A stretch of 29,066 nt of DNA, taken from assembly GCA_033762195.1 (NCBI GenBank), contig JANRLV010000051.1, positions 1 to 29,066 on the forward strand. The letters run 5' to 3'. Made by a program: the position numbers and the translations under genes. Origin of the DNA: SpSt-398 sp033762195 (GTDB taxonomy: Bacteria > Bacteroidota > Bacteroidia > Chitinophagales > Chitinophagaceae). Below the pieces are notes generated by a model. The model had not been told where the DNA came from. It searched no databases and was given only the letters and a program-made list of their open reading frames with translations. Below, piece by piece: positions 1 to 8,596 of the stretch. The stretch's first letter is position 1. Each line of letters opens with the position of its first letter.

Positions 1-126
1 CCTCTGGTCTCGCACGGATATCTTGTCGCCTCTGGCGACTCGAATAACAAACTGACCATTTCCTATAGCCGTTTTTTATGTCGCCAGAGGCGACGGGAGA
101 ATCGTGCGAGACCAGAGGTCTCGCAC
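1..126. repeat. Nested palindromic (REP-like) repeat cluster
   Basis: A 16-bp arm at 1-16 (cctctggtctcgcacg) is repeated as its exact reverse complement at 103-118. Inside lie a 15-bp element at 25-39 (gtcgcctctggcgac) and its exact reverse complement at 80-94, each also a near-palindrome by itself. The right outer arm can instead fold locally: 104-113 pairs perfectly with 117-126 around a 3-nt loop. It sits directly downstream of the adaptor gene that ends the metal cluster, so it could act as a terminator. Its modular structure looks more like a dispersed REP-type repeat. The left side may continue outside the window. Confidence 0.85.
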
Positions 127-147
127 AGCAAACCTCCGCCAACTGTA

Positions 148-182
148 ATCCGTCATCCGTCATCCGTCATCCAACATCCAAC
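148..182. repeat. Heptamer tandem repeat, 5 copies
   Basis: Three perfect copies of atccgtc (148-168) are followed by two of atccaac (169-182), a strict 7-bp period. It lies between the palindrome cluster and the stop codon of the adaptor gene at 191, where no gene is visible. The function is unknown, and slippage-prone microsatellite DNA is the simplest reading. Confidence 0.85.
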
Positions 183-190
183 AACCACCC

Positions 191-1324
191 TCACTCCTCC
201 CCCTTATTCATCATTGCCGACAACACAGTATACGCACCTTTCGTAACCACCACCACGCCGGTCAGGTTTTCTTTGGCAGATGATACGGCCACTTTATCCG
301 CTTGTTTCACGCCGGAAACAACCGGCAATAGCTCATAGGTGTTTTTTCCTGTTACTTTTATTAAATACTCACTATTGGCATAACGAACCAGGGCTTCTTC
401 GGGAACTGCGCGTGTTTTTACATTGTCCACCTGGATACGTGCATTCAGGAACATACCCGGTAATAGTTGTTTGGGCTGTGTTTCAAAATGACAGTGAACC
501 AGGGCACCTCTGTTTTCATCCACATTCTTTGTTACCAAAAGAACCTCACACTCATATTCTTTTTGCGGATCTTCCACAAAACTCACTTTTACCCGCTGGC
601 GGGGTTGAATAAATGGCAGGTCCTTTTCAAAAACGGTTAAAGCGGCATGCATGTCATCCGGATTGATCAGTTCAAATAACACATCTGCAGGATTTACATA
701 TTTCCCAATATTCACATTGACCTTCGACACAAATCCATTGATAGGTGAATAGATGGGTACACTCCGTGAAATGGTGTTCTCATTTAATTTATCCGGATCG
801 ATATTTACCAGCCGTAGCTTTTCACTCAGGGCTTTAATGGTCACTTTCTGGGCGGTGAAATCGGCCTGTGCCTGTTGGAATTGCTTTGCTGTATTCACCT
901 CATCTGCATTCAACGCTCGCTGGCGTTCAAAATCCAGTTCCAGATAAGTTAATTTGGCTTTGGCGACCAGGTAATCTTGTTGCAATTGAACCAGAGAGGG
1001 GTCTTCGATCCGGGCAATGACCTGACCCCGGTTGACATGCATACCCGGTAAAAGGTCGGTGGTGCGGAGATAACCACCCAAGGGAAAACTTACGGAAATC
1101 ATATTCTGTGGGGGCACATCGACCACTCCATTCACAAGAATTTCCGTATGCAGGGTTTCCATCCGAATACTATCGGTCTGCAGGCCCGCACTTTTTACCT
1201 GGGCATCGGTGAGGGTGGTCTTCTGTTCCGCAGTCTCCTGAACAGGTTGTTCGGTTTCCGTTTTAGTGCCACAGGAAAACAGAAAGACCAGTATAGATAA
1301 TTTTAGCGATTTCATACTTTTCAT
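191..1324 (-). CDS. RND efflux periplasmic adaptor (CusB/CzcB-type lipoprotein)
   Basis: This 377-aa membrane-fusion protein would link an inner-membrane RND pump to an outer-membrane channel. The N-terminus is a lipoprotein signal with lipobox LFSC and lipidation Cys18. A lipoyl/hairpin region covers about 75-240, with the typical strand YSPINGFVSKVNVNIGKYV near 195-213, followed by beta-barrel and membrane-proximal domains to the C-terminus. It lacks the N-terminal Cys/Met metal-binding domain seen in some CusB proteins. The ATG at 1324 lies 7 nt after the stop of the RND-OMF fusion gene, so the two are almost certainly co-transcribed. An ATG three codons in (1315) is an alternative start. 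The partner pump indicates heavy-metal export; the exact ion cannot be read from this protein. Confidence 0.93.
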   Translation of the reverse strand: MKSMKSLKLSILVFLFSCGTKTETEQPVQETAEQKTTLTDAQVKSAGLQTDSIRMETLHTEILVNGVVDVPPQNMISVSFPLGGYLRTTDLLPGMHVNRGQVIARIEDPSLVQLQQDYLVAKAKLTYLELDFERQRALNADEVNTAKQFQQAQADFTAQKVTIKALSEKLRLVNIDPDKLNENTISRSVPIYSPINGFVSKVNVNIGKYVNPADVLFELINPDDMHAALTVFEKDLPFIQPRQRVKVSFVEDPQKEYECEVLLVTKNVDENRGALVHCHFETQPKQLLPGMFLNARIQVDNVKTRAVPEEALVRYANSEYLIKVTGKNTYELLPVVSGVKQADKVAVSSAKENLTGVVVVTKGAYTVLSAMMNKGEE

Positions 1325-1331
1325 TTTAGGA

Positions 1332-4300
1332 TCATTTTCCGGATAGATAATTTAATTCAGCGGCCGCGTGATTATTTAATCGAAGGGCCTGCAGGTAGGT
1401 CAATTGGATCTCCATGGCATTGCGCATTAGTTGGCTCCATTCGAGGTAACTGATCTCTCCCTTTTCGAAAGCCAGTTTTGCATTTTTAATGATCAGGTCC
1501 GATTGCTTTAACCCGGTGGTCTCAAAGTAGTCAATGAATTTTCCTTGCTTCAGGTACTCCATTGTCCAGTGTTGCCATTCAGATCGCAAGTACTCTTGTG
1601 CATTTTCCCGATTAAGGATGGCTACTTTTTCCTGCTCCCTGGCCGCCTTGATACGCGAACGGGTTGCCTTGTTAAAAAGAGGTACGGCAATATTTAGTCC
1701 CACCGTATGGAACCTTTCTCCCCCACCATAATAGGTTTGATTAATTCCATCCGGGCTTTGAAATCCGATGATCGATTGATTTGAATAGCCCAGACCCCAC
1801 TCTGGTAATAAACGGGATCGCTCAACCGCCACCCGGGATCCGGCCAGTAACTCTTCTTGTTTTCCCAATCGGCCGAGCGGATGTTGGTCTGCTGGTATGG
1901 AATCAGTAAGTACGGGTGCTTTCAACCGGAGGAGGCCCTGAATCGGCTTTACAGGATCTTTGACATGCAGTAACCTGGCCAACTGAACCATTAGTTTTGC
2001 CTGATCTGATTCGATCTCCTGCCTTTGTAACTGAAAGTACTGCATCTGCGCCTCGGCACTAGTCTTTTCGAGGATATTCGACTCCCCGGTTTTATAGCGT
2101 AGTTCGGCCGCGCGCAATATCCGGCTATAGATTGAATCGATCCGGTTGAGCAATGTGGCCCTTTCTTCCAACAAGGCCAGGTCATAGTACAATAGGGTGA
2201 TTTCGCGGTGCAGGCTGCTTTTTTGCAATTCGGTTGCTACCTGCTTCAGGCCTTCTTCGGATCGGTAAAGATCTCGTTGGCGCTGATAAACCGCCGGAAT
2301 AGAAAAAGACTGATTGATGGTAAACCGGGTATCATTGTTAAAGCTGTTTATATTACCATATTCCATACCGATCATCGTTTTGGCCGGATCGAAAACACCT
2401 CCCTGCATGGCTTTCCAATAGTCTTGTTCTTTCTCCATGGCTTTGATCCGCAGATTTTGTTTATCGGCCAATGAATGCATTTGCTCCAGGCTCATTCGCT
2501 CCGGCGTGGGTGTCTGAGCTGTTGCCGGGAAGATGAATAAAGCAAGCACAATGGTCATTTCAATGTGTTTGGCCTTGCTTCTGAATTGAAGTTTCTCCAC
2601 CCACCGGTATAAAACAGGCAATACAACCAGGGTAAGGAATGTGGCCGAGATCAACCCACCGATCACTACCGTTGCCAGGGGTCGTTGCACCTCGGCGCCT
2701 ACTCCATGGCTCAGTGCCATGGGCAAAAATCCCAGGGAAGCCACAGCGGCTGTCATGATCACCGGTCTTAACCGGATCTTTGTTCCTTCCATAATGATCA
2801 TATTTAAGTCATGTAATCCATGTTTCTTAAGCCGGTTGAATTCGGCAATCAATACAATACCATTTAAAACAGCAACACCAAATAGCGCGATGAACCCGAC
2901 CCCGGCTGAAATACTAAAGGGCATGCCTCTGATCCATAGTCCAATCACACCACCGATCGCTGAAAGGGGTATGGCCGAAAAGATCAATACACCATAACGC
3001 AGGGACCCAAAAGCAAAATAGAGCATAACGAGAATCAATAACAAGGCTGCAGGGACTGCAATAGCCAGCCGGTTGGAAGCTTCTACCAGATTTTCAAACT
3101 GTCCTCCATACTTGACGGTGTAACCCGGGTCCATCTTCAATTGGGCCCCAACCTTTTCCTCCAATTCTTTTACAGCGGATTTCACATCCCTTCCCCGTAC
3201 ATTGAACCCCACAATGATTCTTCTCCGGGTATTCTCCCGTTGTACCTGGTTGGGTCCTTCCTTGATCTCCACACTGGCCACCTGATAAAGTGGTATTTGA
3301 ATCCCGATTGGAGAGGCAATGAGAAGTTGTTCCACATCATGAAGATCTTGCCGGGAGTTTTCGTCTAAACGTACCACCAGATCAAACCTCTTTTCCTGTT
3401 CGAAAACCAATCCGGCACTTTCACCCGCAAAAGCGGTGCGTACCGCCCGGTTCACATCGGCTACATTCAACTGGTAATGCGCCAGGGCTTCACGCCGATA
3501 ATTGATCACTACCTGGGGAAGGCCGGTTACGGTTTCAATATAGATATCCTTTGCCCCATTTACTTTATGTACGAGTGCCCCCAATTCCTGCGCATAAGCG
3601 GCCAGGCTGTCCAGGTCATCGCCAAAGATCTTACATACTACATCCTGTCTGGCCCCTGAGATCAGTTCATTAAAACGCATTTGTACAGGAAACTGAAAAC
3701 CCGAGGTCATGCCAGGTATGACCTGCAAAGCCTCACTCATTTTATTGGCCAACTCATCCGAACTGGAAGCGGTGGTCCATTCTTCTTTTGGTTTTAAGGA
3801 GATGATAATATCGGTCATCTCCACCGGCATGGGATCGGTAGGTATTTCACTGGCCCCAATGCGGGTAACGATCTTCTCTACTTCCGGAAATTGTTGTAAG
3901 ATAGCCGCAGCCCGCGTTGAATTCCGGATCGTTTCACTCAGGGAACTACCCGTAAGTAGACGGGCATCCACCGCAAAATCACCTTCCTCCAGTTCCGGGA
4001 TAAACTCACCACCCAACCGCGACATGATAAATAAACTCAAACCGAACACCAAAACGACTGTCAGGACTAATGACTTTGGAAAACGCAGGGCAAGATTCAA
4101 CACCGGCCGATACAATCCATGAATCCACTTCATCAGTTTATCTGACCAGTTTTCTTTGTGGCTTATTTTTTTGGAAAGAAATACCGAACTGATCATGGGC
4201 ACATAGGTCAATGACAAAAGAAATGCACCGATCAAGGCGAAGGAAACGGTCAGGGCCATGGGTTTGAACATTTTTCCTTCAATTCCTACCAAGGAAAGGA

Positions 4301-5696
4301 TCGGCAGATAAACGATGAGGATCACGATCTGCCCAAATACAGCGGAATTCATCATCTTTCCGGCAGAGGCTTGTACCTCATTGTCCATTTCACCCTGGGT
4401 TATATGGATCACTTTATTGAGGTGCTTGCTATGAGACAACCGATGTATGACGGCTTCTACGATGATCACCGCCCCATCCACGATCAGTCCAAAGTCCAGC
4501 GCACCCAGGCTCATCAGGTTTCCCGATACGCCAAACAGGTTCATCATGATCACGGCAAATAACATCGAGAGCGGGATCACAGAGGCCACGATCAGGCCGG
4601 CACGAAGATTTCCCAAAAAGAGAACCAGGATGAATATCACGATCAATGCCCCTTCCAATAAATTCTTTTCCACCGTACTCATGGCCTTTGACACCATTTT
4701 TGTCCGGTCATAGAAAGGTTCAAGGATAACTCCTTCGGGTAATGTTTTTTGAATGGACGCTATTCGCTTCTTTACATCTTTGATCACGGCGGAAGCGTTG
4801 GCGCCTTTTAGCATCAATACCACGCCTCCAGCCACTTCACCTTTATCCTGGTAGGTCATGGCCCCATACCTGACCGCATGACCAATGCGCACTTCTGCCA
4901 CATCACGCAGAAAGACAGGAAGTCCGCTGGTATGATGACGTACGACGATCTTCTTCAGATCTTCCGGATCCTTTACCAGGCCCTCTGTCCGAATGAACAA
5001 TGAACCCTGTCCCTTTTCAATATAGGCACCGCCTGAATTCTCATTATTTTTTTCCAGCGCGGTAAAAAGATCATCGAGTGTAACACCCATGCTTTTAAGT
5101 TTCGCAGGGATGATGGCCACCTCATATTGTTTCAGGTAACCACCAAAACTACTCACATCAGCCACACCGGGTGTGCCAAGCAATTGTTTGCGTACGATCC
5201 AATCCTGAATGGTACGTAATTCGGTGAGGTCGTATTTGCTTTCAAAACCTGGTGCCGGGCGAAGAATATATTGATATACTTCTCCAAGCCCGGTGGTCAC
5301 AGGCGCCAGTTCCGGGCGACCGGCAGAAGCGGGTATTTGATCACGCACCTGGTTGATGCGTTCCGATACTTGCTGGCGGGCCCAATAGAGATCGGTCTTA
5401 TCATTAAAAACGATGGTCACAACAGACAGACCAAAACGGGAGATCGATCGGATCTCATCAATACCGGGAATGTTGGCATTGACCTGTTCGATAGGAAAGG
5501 TGACCAGCCTCTCCACTTCAGGAGCGGCCAGACTGGGCGATACAGTGATCACCTGCACCTGGTTACTCGTTATATCCGGAAGCGCATCAATAGGAAGCCG
5601 CAACACATTGAGCGTACCCCATATGATCAGACCAATGGTACATAAACCAATGATCAGCTTATTCCGGACAGAAAATTGAATGAGCTTGTTGAGCAT
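1332..5696 (-). CDS. CzcA/CusA-family RND metal pump fused to TolC-like outer-membrane factor
   Basis: This single 1454-aa ORF has two parts. Residues 1 to about 1040 form a complete heavy-metal RND transporter: TM1 at the N-terminus, two periplasmic porter domains, and TM4 with DFGLIVDGAVIIVEA beginning at D401. That TM4 motif is of the type described for HME1/HME2 divalent-cation pumps (Zn/Co/Cd/Ni), not the CusA Cu/Ag type, although the usual VEN is VEA here. Residues 1047-1454 form a TolC/CzcC-like OMF domain with two long helical repeats. The junction carries MTIVLALFIFPATAQ (1047-1061), which resembles an intact signal peptide. There is no in-frame stop between the parts. RND-OMF fusions are known in Bacteroidota. 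It uses ATG 5696 and is followed by the adaptor gene, giving a complete tripartite system from two genes. Confidence 0.93.
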   Translation of the reverse strand: MLNKLIQFSVRNKLIIGLCTIGLIIWGTLNVLRLPIDALPDITSNQVQVITVSPSLAAPEVERLVTFPIEQVNANIPGIDEIRSISRFGLSVVTIVFNDKTDLYWARQQVSERINQVRDQIPASAGRPELAPVTTGLGEVYQYILRPAPGFESKYDLTELRTIQDWIVRKQLLGTPGVADVSSFGGYLKQYEVAIIPAKLKSMGVTLDDLFTALEKNNENSGGAYIEKGQGSLFIRTEGLVKDPEDLKKIVVRHHTSGLPVFLRDVAEVRIGHAVRYGAMTYQDKGEVAGGVVLMLKGANASAVIKDVKKRIASIQKTLPEGVILEPFYDRTKMVSKAMSTVEKNLLEGALIVIFILVLFLGNLRAGLIVASVIPLSMLFAVIMMNLFGVSGNLMSLGALDFGLIVDGAVIIVEAVIHRLSHSKHLNKVIHITQGEMDNEVQASAGKMMNSAVFGQIVILIVYLPILSLVGIEGKMFKPMALTVSFALIGAFLLSLTYVPMISSVFLSKKISHKENWSDKLMKWIHGLYRPVLNLALRFPKSLVLTVVLVFGLSLFIMSRLGGEFIPELEEGDFAVDARLLTGSSLSETIRNSTRAAAILQQFPEVEKIVTRIGASEIPTDPMPVEMTDIIISLKPKEEWTTASSSDELANKMSEALQVIPGMTSGFQFPVQMRFNELISGARQDVVCKIFGDDLDSLAAYAQELGALVHKVNGAKDIYIETVTGLPQVVINYRREALAHYQLNVADVNRAVRTAFAGESAGLVFEQEKRFDLVVRLDENSRQDLHDVEQLLIASPIGIQIPLYQVASVEIKEGPNQVQRENTRRRIIVGFNVRGRDVKSAVKELEEKVGAQLKMDPGYTVKYGGQFENLVEASNRLAIAVPAALLLILVMLYFAFGSLRYGVLIFSAIPLSAIGGVIGLWIRGMPFSISAGVGFIALFGVAVLNGIVLIAEFNRLKKHGLHDLNMIIMEGTKIRLRPVIMTAAVASLGFLPMALSHGVGAEVQRPLATVVIGGLISATFLTLVVLPVLYRWVEKLQFRSKAKHIEMTIVLALFIFPATAQTPTPERMSLEQMHSLADKQNLRIKAMEKEQDYWKAMQGGVFDPAKTMIGMEYGNINSFNNDTRFTINQSFSIPAVYQRQRDLYRSEEGLKQVATELQKSSLHREITLLYYDLALLEERATLLNRIDSIYSRILRAAELRYKTGESNILEKTSAEAQMQYFQLQRQEIESDQAKLMVQLARLLHVKDPVKPIQGLLRLKAPVLTDSIPADQHPLGRLGKQEELLAGSRVAVERSRLLPEWGLGYSNQSIIGFQSPDGINQTYYGGGERFHTVGLNIAVPLFNKATRSRIKAAREQEKVAILNRENAQEYLRSEWQHWTMEYLKQGKFIDYFETTGLKQSDLIIKNAKLAFEKGEISYLEWSQLMRNAMEIQLTYLQALRLNNHAAAELNYLSGK

Positions 5697-5768
5697 GATT
5701 TTTCTTGTACGGTAAATAAAATGGTGTATAGCCTTTCAATAAGAAAGCTAAAGTAAGAAAGACGAGAA

Positions 5769-6152
5769 TCAGGCTAAACGGGGAGGTTGAAAAATGTCAG
5801 CCAGGTGAAGATGGGTATAATCGATGTTTCTTTTCGGCGTAAAATGCAGCAGGAATTCATTGGGAGATTGTCGTTCGAAACGAATGGCCTGTGGGGGAAT
5901 ATCTGTCGCCGAGGCGCTTACGATCCCACAGTCAGCATCCCGGAAGGGTAATTGCTGATCGCGTTGAAAATCATCATCGATCACAATTTTTTCGTAGTGC
6001 ATCCGCAAGAATGCCAGAAAGCCTAATCCTGGATCTTCGAGCCGATGTTCACGGAAATGTTCAAACAACACCGGTATTTTTATGAATTGGTGTAATTCAG
6101 TATGCGAGAGCGTGAATACAATGAGTAATATGGCGGCGGTGCCTTTTCGCAT
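5769..6152 (-). CDS. Conserved secreted/periplasmic His-rich protein of unknown function
   Basis: This 127-aa protein has a short hydrophobic N-terminus (AAILLIVFTL) consistent with a signal peptide or anchor. It then has a block with regularly spaced His and aromatic residues (HQFIKIPVLFEHFREHR, FLRMHY), a QLPFRD motif, and a late HFTPKR..DYTHLHL stretch. I recall similar small proteins beside metal-efflux and TonB genes in Bacteroidota, but know of no assigned function. The ATG at 6152 is preferred; a TTG two codons upstream is also open. It sits between the second TonB receptor (56 nt upstream) and the RND fusion (72 nt downstream), all co-directional. A role in metal binding or pump assembly is inferred from context only. 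Confidence 0.75.
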   Translation of the reverse strand: MRKGTAAILLIVFTLSHTELHQFIKIPVLFEHFREHRLEDPGLGFLAFLRMHYEKIVIDDDFQRDQQLPFRDADCGIVSASATDIPPQAIRFERQSPNEFLLHFTPKRNIDYTHLHLADIFQPPRLA

Positions 6153-6207
6153 GGCCAAATGTACTCAATTCTTCGCATATACTATAGTCTGGTCAATTGG
6201 TTTGAGA

Positions 6208-8487
6208 TCATTGAACGGTAAAGCGCATTCCTAAGAACCCTCTCCGACCCTGGTTAGGTGCAAACACATAGGTAGGGTCAAAACTAAGGGCATAGGGATT
6301 GTCTGGTGTTGCCAGGACCTTTCCTTCCGCATCATAACTCACCTGCTTATCAAAGGGATCGTTGGCCCTGGCGATCAGAAAGGGAGCTGCTTTGTCCGGT
6401 GTCCAGTCAAACAGGTTTTTTATTCCTCCATATACCTCTATTTTTTTACCCGCCTTCCAGGTCAATTGTAAATTTTGAAGTCCCCATACAGGCGACATAG
6501 AGGGTCTGGGATCCAGCGAGGAAAGCAGTGGCAAACGCATGGGCCCGTAGAGGTTCCCTGTATAATCCACAATCCATCGGGCATTGGGAAATGTATAGGA
6601 GGCAGACCAGGTACTACTCCATTTTTCAGTCAGCACCAGCAGTTGTTTGGTTAGCTTCCCATTGATTTGCTCAAAACGCGCCACATCTTGCAGGGTAAGA
6701 CCGGTCTGCAGCCGAAAACGATTGGCCCAGTTCCATTCCAGGTTAACGGTCATTCCCACTGATCTGGAGTGGCCATTCATATTCTGATAAATGATCTTAT
6801 TGGGATCGGTATCATAGTCAGGCAGGATCTGGTTGTTGAAATAAGAATACCAGGAAGAGATGTCTGTAGAGAGGTGATGCAGACCCCATTTCCAACGAGA
6901 GGTCAGGTTACCATTGACGTTCATACTTCTTTCAGGCTTTAAGGCCTCGCGTATCTCCACTACCCTTGCCCCGGTTAAAGCGGCATGTTCTTCGGTAAAC
7001 AGGTTGACCACGCGGAAGCCCGTTCCAGCGTTCAAACGAAAAACGGTTCTTTCACTAAGTCCCCATTTAAAAGCAACTCTTGGGGTAAACACCATACCAT
7101 GTATGGGGTGATGATCAAACCGAATACCGGTGAGCAGGGTTTTTCGGTTTTGAAGATCCCATTCATCCTGAAGGAATAAACCCGGTAATAAATAACTATC
7201 CGGTCGATTGTTTCCAGTCAGGGTATCCCTTGTTGCCGTAGAATTATCATCATACCGGTTATACCGCAGGGCCAGTCCCAATAAGGTCTGGTGCCGCGGG
7301 GCTAATTTCAGGTACCCCAGCAATTGTCCAAAACCGATATGTTGACGAGCGAAATAAGGAGTAGTTCCATAAAATGAATTTTGCCGGTGACCTGTACCCG
7401 AAAAAGAGAAGTTCCAATTTCCGGGTATGGGTAGTTGATATTTACCAATCAATTCCCATCGATTGGTGTAAATGCTTTCTCCATAAATACTATCACTTCC
7501 CCGAAAAGCAGGCGTCCAGTTCATCTGCCCACCCCAACGATCCTCATAAAAATACCGGCCGGCCAGATGGGCCTCCCGGTTCAGTTTCCGGGCAAAAGAT
7601 AATTTGCTGAAGATCGATACACGGTGCTGCAGGGTTAAATCTGTAAACCCATCCTCATTGTTATCCACCGGTTGTTGGTACCGGTAGTAATTTATGCCCA
7701 GCAATTGACTTGCCTTTTTTCCGATTCGGAACCTGGAACCGATATCCCATTGTTGTTCGTTCCAGGTACTGCCCATACCATCGATCGCCCAACGGGGCGC
7801 TTTATCAGGTTGCCGCGTTATAATGTTGATCAAACCTCCAATGGCTTCTGATCCATACAATCCGGAAGCAGGGCCTTTAACAATTTCGACCCGGTCAATC
7901 AACTGTACCGGTATCCCAAATAATCCATATACCGAAGCCAGGCTGCTTACAATTGGCATACCATCAATGGTCACCATGGTATACGGACCTTCCAAACCAT
8001 TAATGTGGATATCGCCCGTATTACACACATTGCAATTTAATTGTGGCCTTACGCCATTGACCTGTTGTAAAGCCTCAAATATGCTCGGAACGGGATTACG
8101 CTTGAAGAATTGCGGGGTGAAAATCTCTACAGCCACGGGGCTCTCTGAACGTCGCACCGATCTTAATGTCCCGGTGATCACCACCTCCTCTCCTACTTTT
8201 ACCTCGCGTGTTAATTTGATTACCCCGGTAACTCCAACCATCAAAACCGTATCTAAGGGCTCATATCCCATGGCGGATACGTGTAAACTAATTTTCCCTT
8301 TGGTGGGAGTAACCAGGCGGAAATAGCCTGTGCTATCGCTGATGGCTTTTCTTTTTTGAAATTGAATCGTGGCCGCCATCAATGGCTCACCTTCCTGATT
8401 GATGATCCTCCCCTCCGCCACGGTTTCCTGCGCCTGCACAAACATAGTCATGCCCAGGAAGTATCCCATCGTCAAAATTCGTTTCAC
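6208..8487 (-). CDS. TonB-dependent outer-membrane receptor with CxxC in the plug
   Basis: This 759-aa receptor has a signal peptide ending near VQAQ (residue 20), a carboxypeptidase-regulatory-like domain (about 24-95), a plug domain (about 110-230) and a 22-strand-type barrel to the C-terminus (GMRFTVQ). The plug contains NCNVCNTGDIHING with Cys152 and Cys155, then DGMPIVSS and KGPASGLYGSEAIGG, typical plug motifs. The Cys pair and cluster context suggest a metal or metal-chelate ligand. The start is GTG 8487, since an in-frame TAA lies five codons upstream; the next ATG is residue 7 and would shorten the basic n-region. It is preceded by an operator-like array (8498-8527), so it may have its own promoter. 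The substrate is not determinable from sequence. Confidence 0.9.
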   Translation of the reverse strand: MKRILTMGYFLGMTMFVQAQETVAEGRIINQEGEPLMAATIQFQKRKAISDSTGYFRLVTPTKGKISLHVSAMGYEPLDTVLMVGVTGVIKLTREVKVGEEVVITGTLRSVRRSESPVAVEIFTPQFFKRNPVPSIFEALQQVNGVRPQLNCNVCNTGDIHINGLEGPYTMVTIDGMPIVSSLASVYGLFGIPVQLIDRVEIVKGPASGLYGSEAIGGLINIITRQPDKAPRWAIDGMGSTWNEQQWDIGSRFRIGKKASQLLGINYYRYQQPVDNNEDGFTDLTLQHRVSIFSKLSFARKLNREAHLAGRYFYEDRWGGQMNWTPAFRGSDSIYGESIYTNRWELIGKYQLPIPGNWNFSFSGTGHRQNSFYGTTPYFARQHIGFGQLLGYLKLAPRHQTLLGLALRYNRYDDNSTATRDTLTGNNRPDSYLLPGLFLQDEWDLQNRKTLLTGIRFDHHPIHGMVFTPRVAFKWGLSERTVFRLNAGTGFRVVNLFTEEHAALTGARVVEIREALKPERSMNVNGNLTSRWKWGLHHLSTDISSWYSYFNNQILPDYDTDPNKIIYQNMNGHSRSVGMTVNLEWNWANRFRLQTGLTLQDVARFEQINGKLTKQLLVLTEKWSSTWSASYTFPNARWIVDYTGNLYGPMRLPLLSSLDPRPSMSPVWGLQNLQLTWKAGKKIEVYGGIKNLFDWTPDKAAPFLIARANDPFDKQVSYDAEGKVLATPDNPYALSFDPTYVFAPNQGRRGFLGMRFTVQ

Positions 8488-8497
8488 TTGAAATATA

Positions 8498-8527
8498 TTT
8501 TAGGCGTGTCTAAAATTTTATTTAGAC
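8498..8527 (-). promoter_or_regulatory. Operator-like array of three TTTAGRC half-sites
   Basis: TTTTAG (8498-8503) and CTAAAA (8510-8515) form a perfect 6-bp inverted repeat with a 6-bp spacer. The second half-site also pairs with a third: gtctaaa (8508-8514) and tttagac (8521-8527) form a perfect 7-bp inverted repeat. The array lies 11-40 nt upstream of the GTG start of the CxxC receptor. The shape resembles operators of metal-dependent repressors such as the DtxR/MntR class, but that assignment is a guess and no regulator gene is in the window. Confidence 0.5.
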
Positions 8528-8596
8528 GAATATACGGATTTTTATAACAGATGTGCTACCCTTTTGGAAATATCTGCTTCTCCAGGGGATTTTTAA

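Noticed and set aside
2550..2580. Possible assembly error or lost stop codon joining the RND and OMF genes
   Set aside because: The reading frame is continuous, both parts are intact, and RND-OMF fusions are known in Bacteroidota; nothing shows a frameshift.
5729..5750. Small hairpin upstream of the RND fusion gene
   Set aside because: The stem needs a bulge and has no U-tract, and both neighbouring genes are co-directional, so a terminator is not supported.
6156..6163. TACATTTG, a perfect TAnnTTTG match before the His-rich small protein
   Set aside because: It is only 3 nt from the start codon, which would put the transcription start inside the gene; chance is likely.
7823..8326. A 167-codon plus-strand frame inside the second TonB receptor
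   Set aside because: It is a shadow of the receptor's plug-coding region, with no recognisable motif and no promoter.
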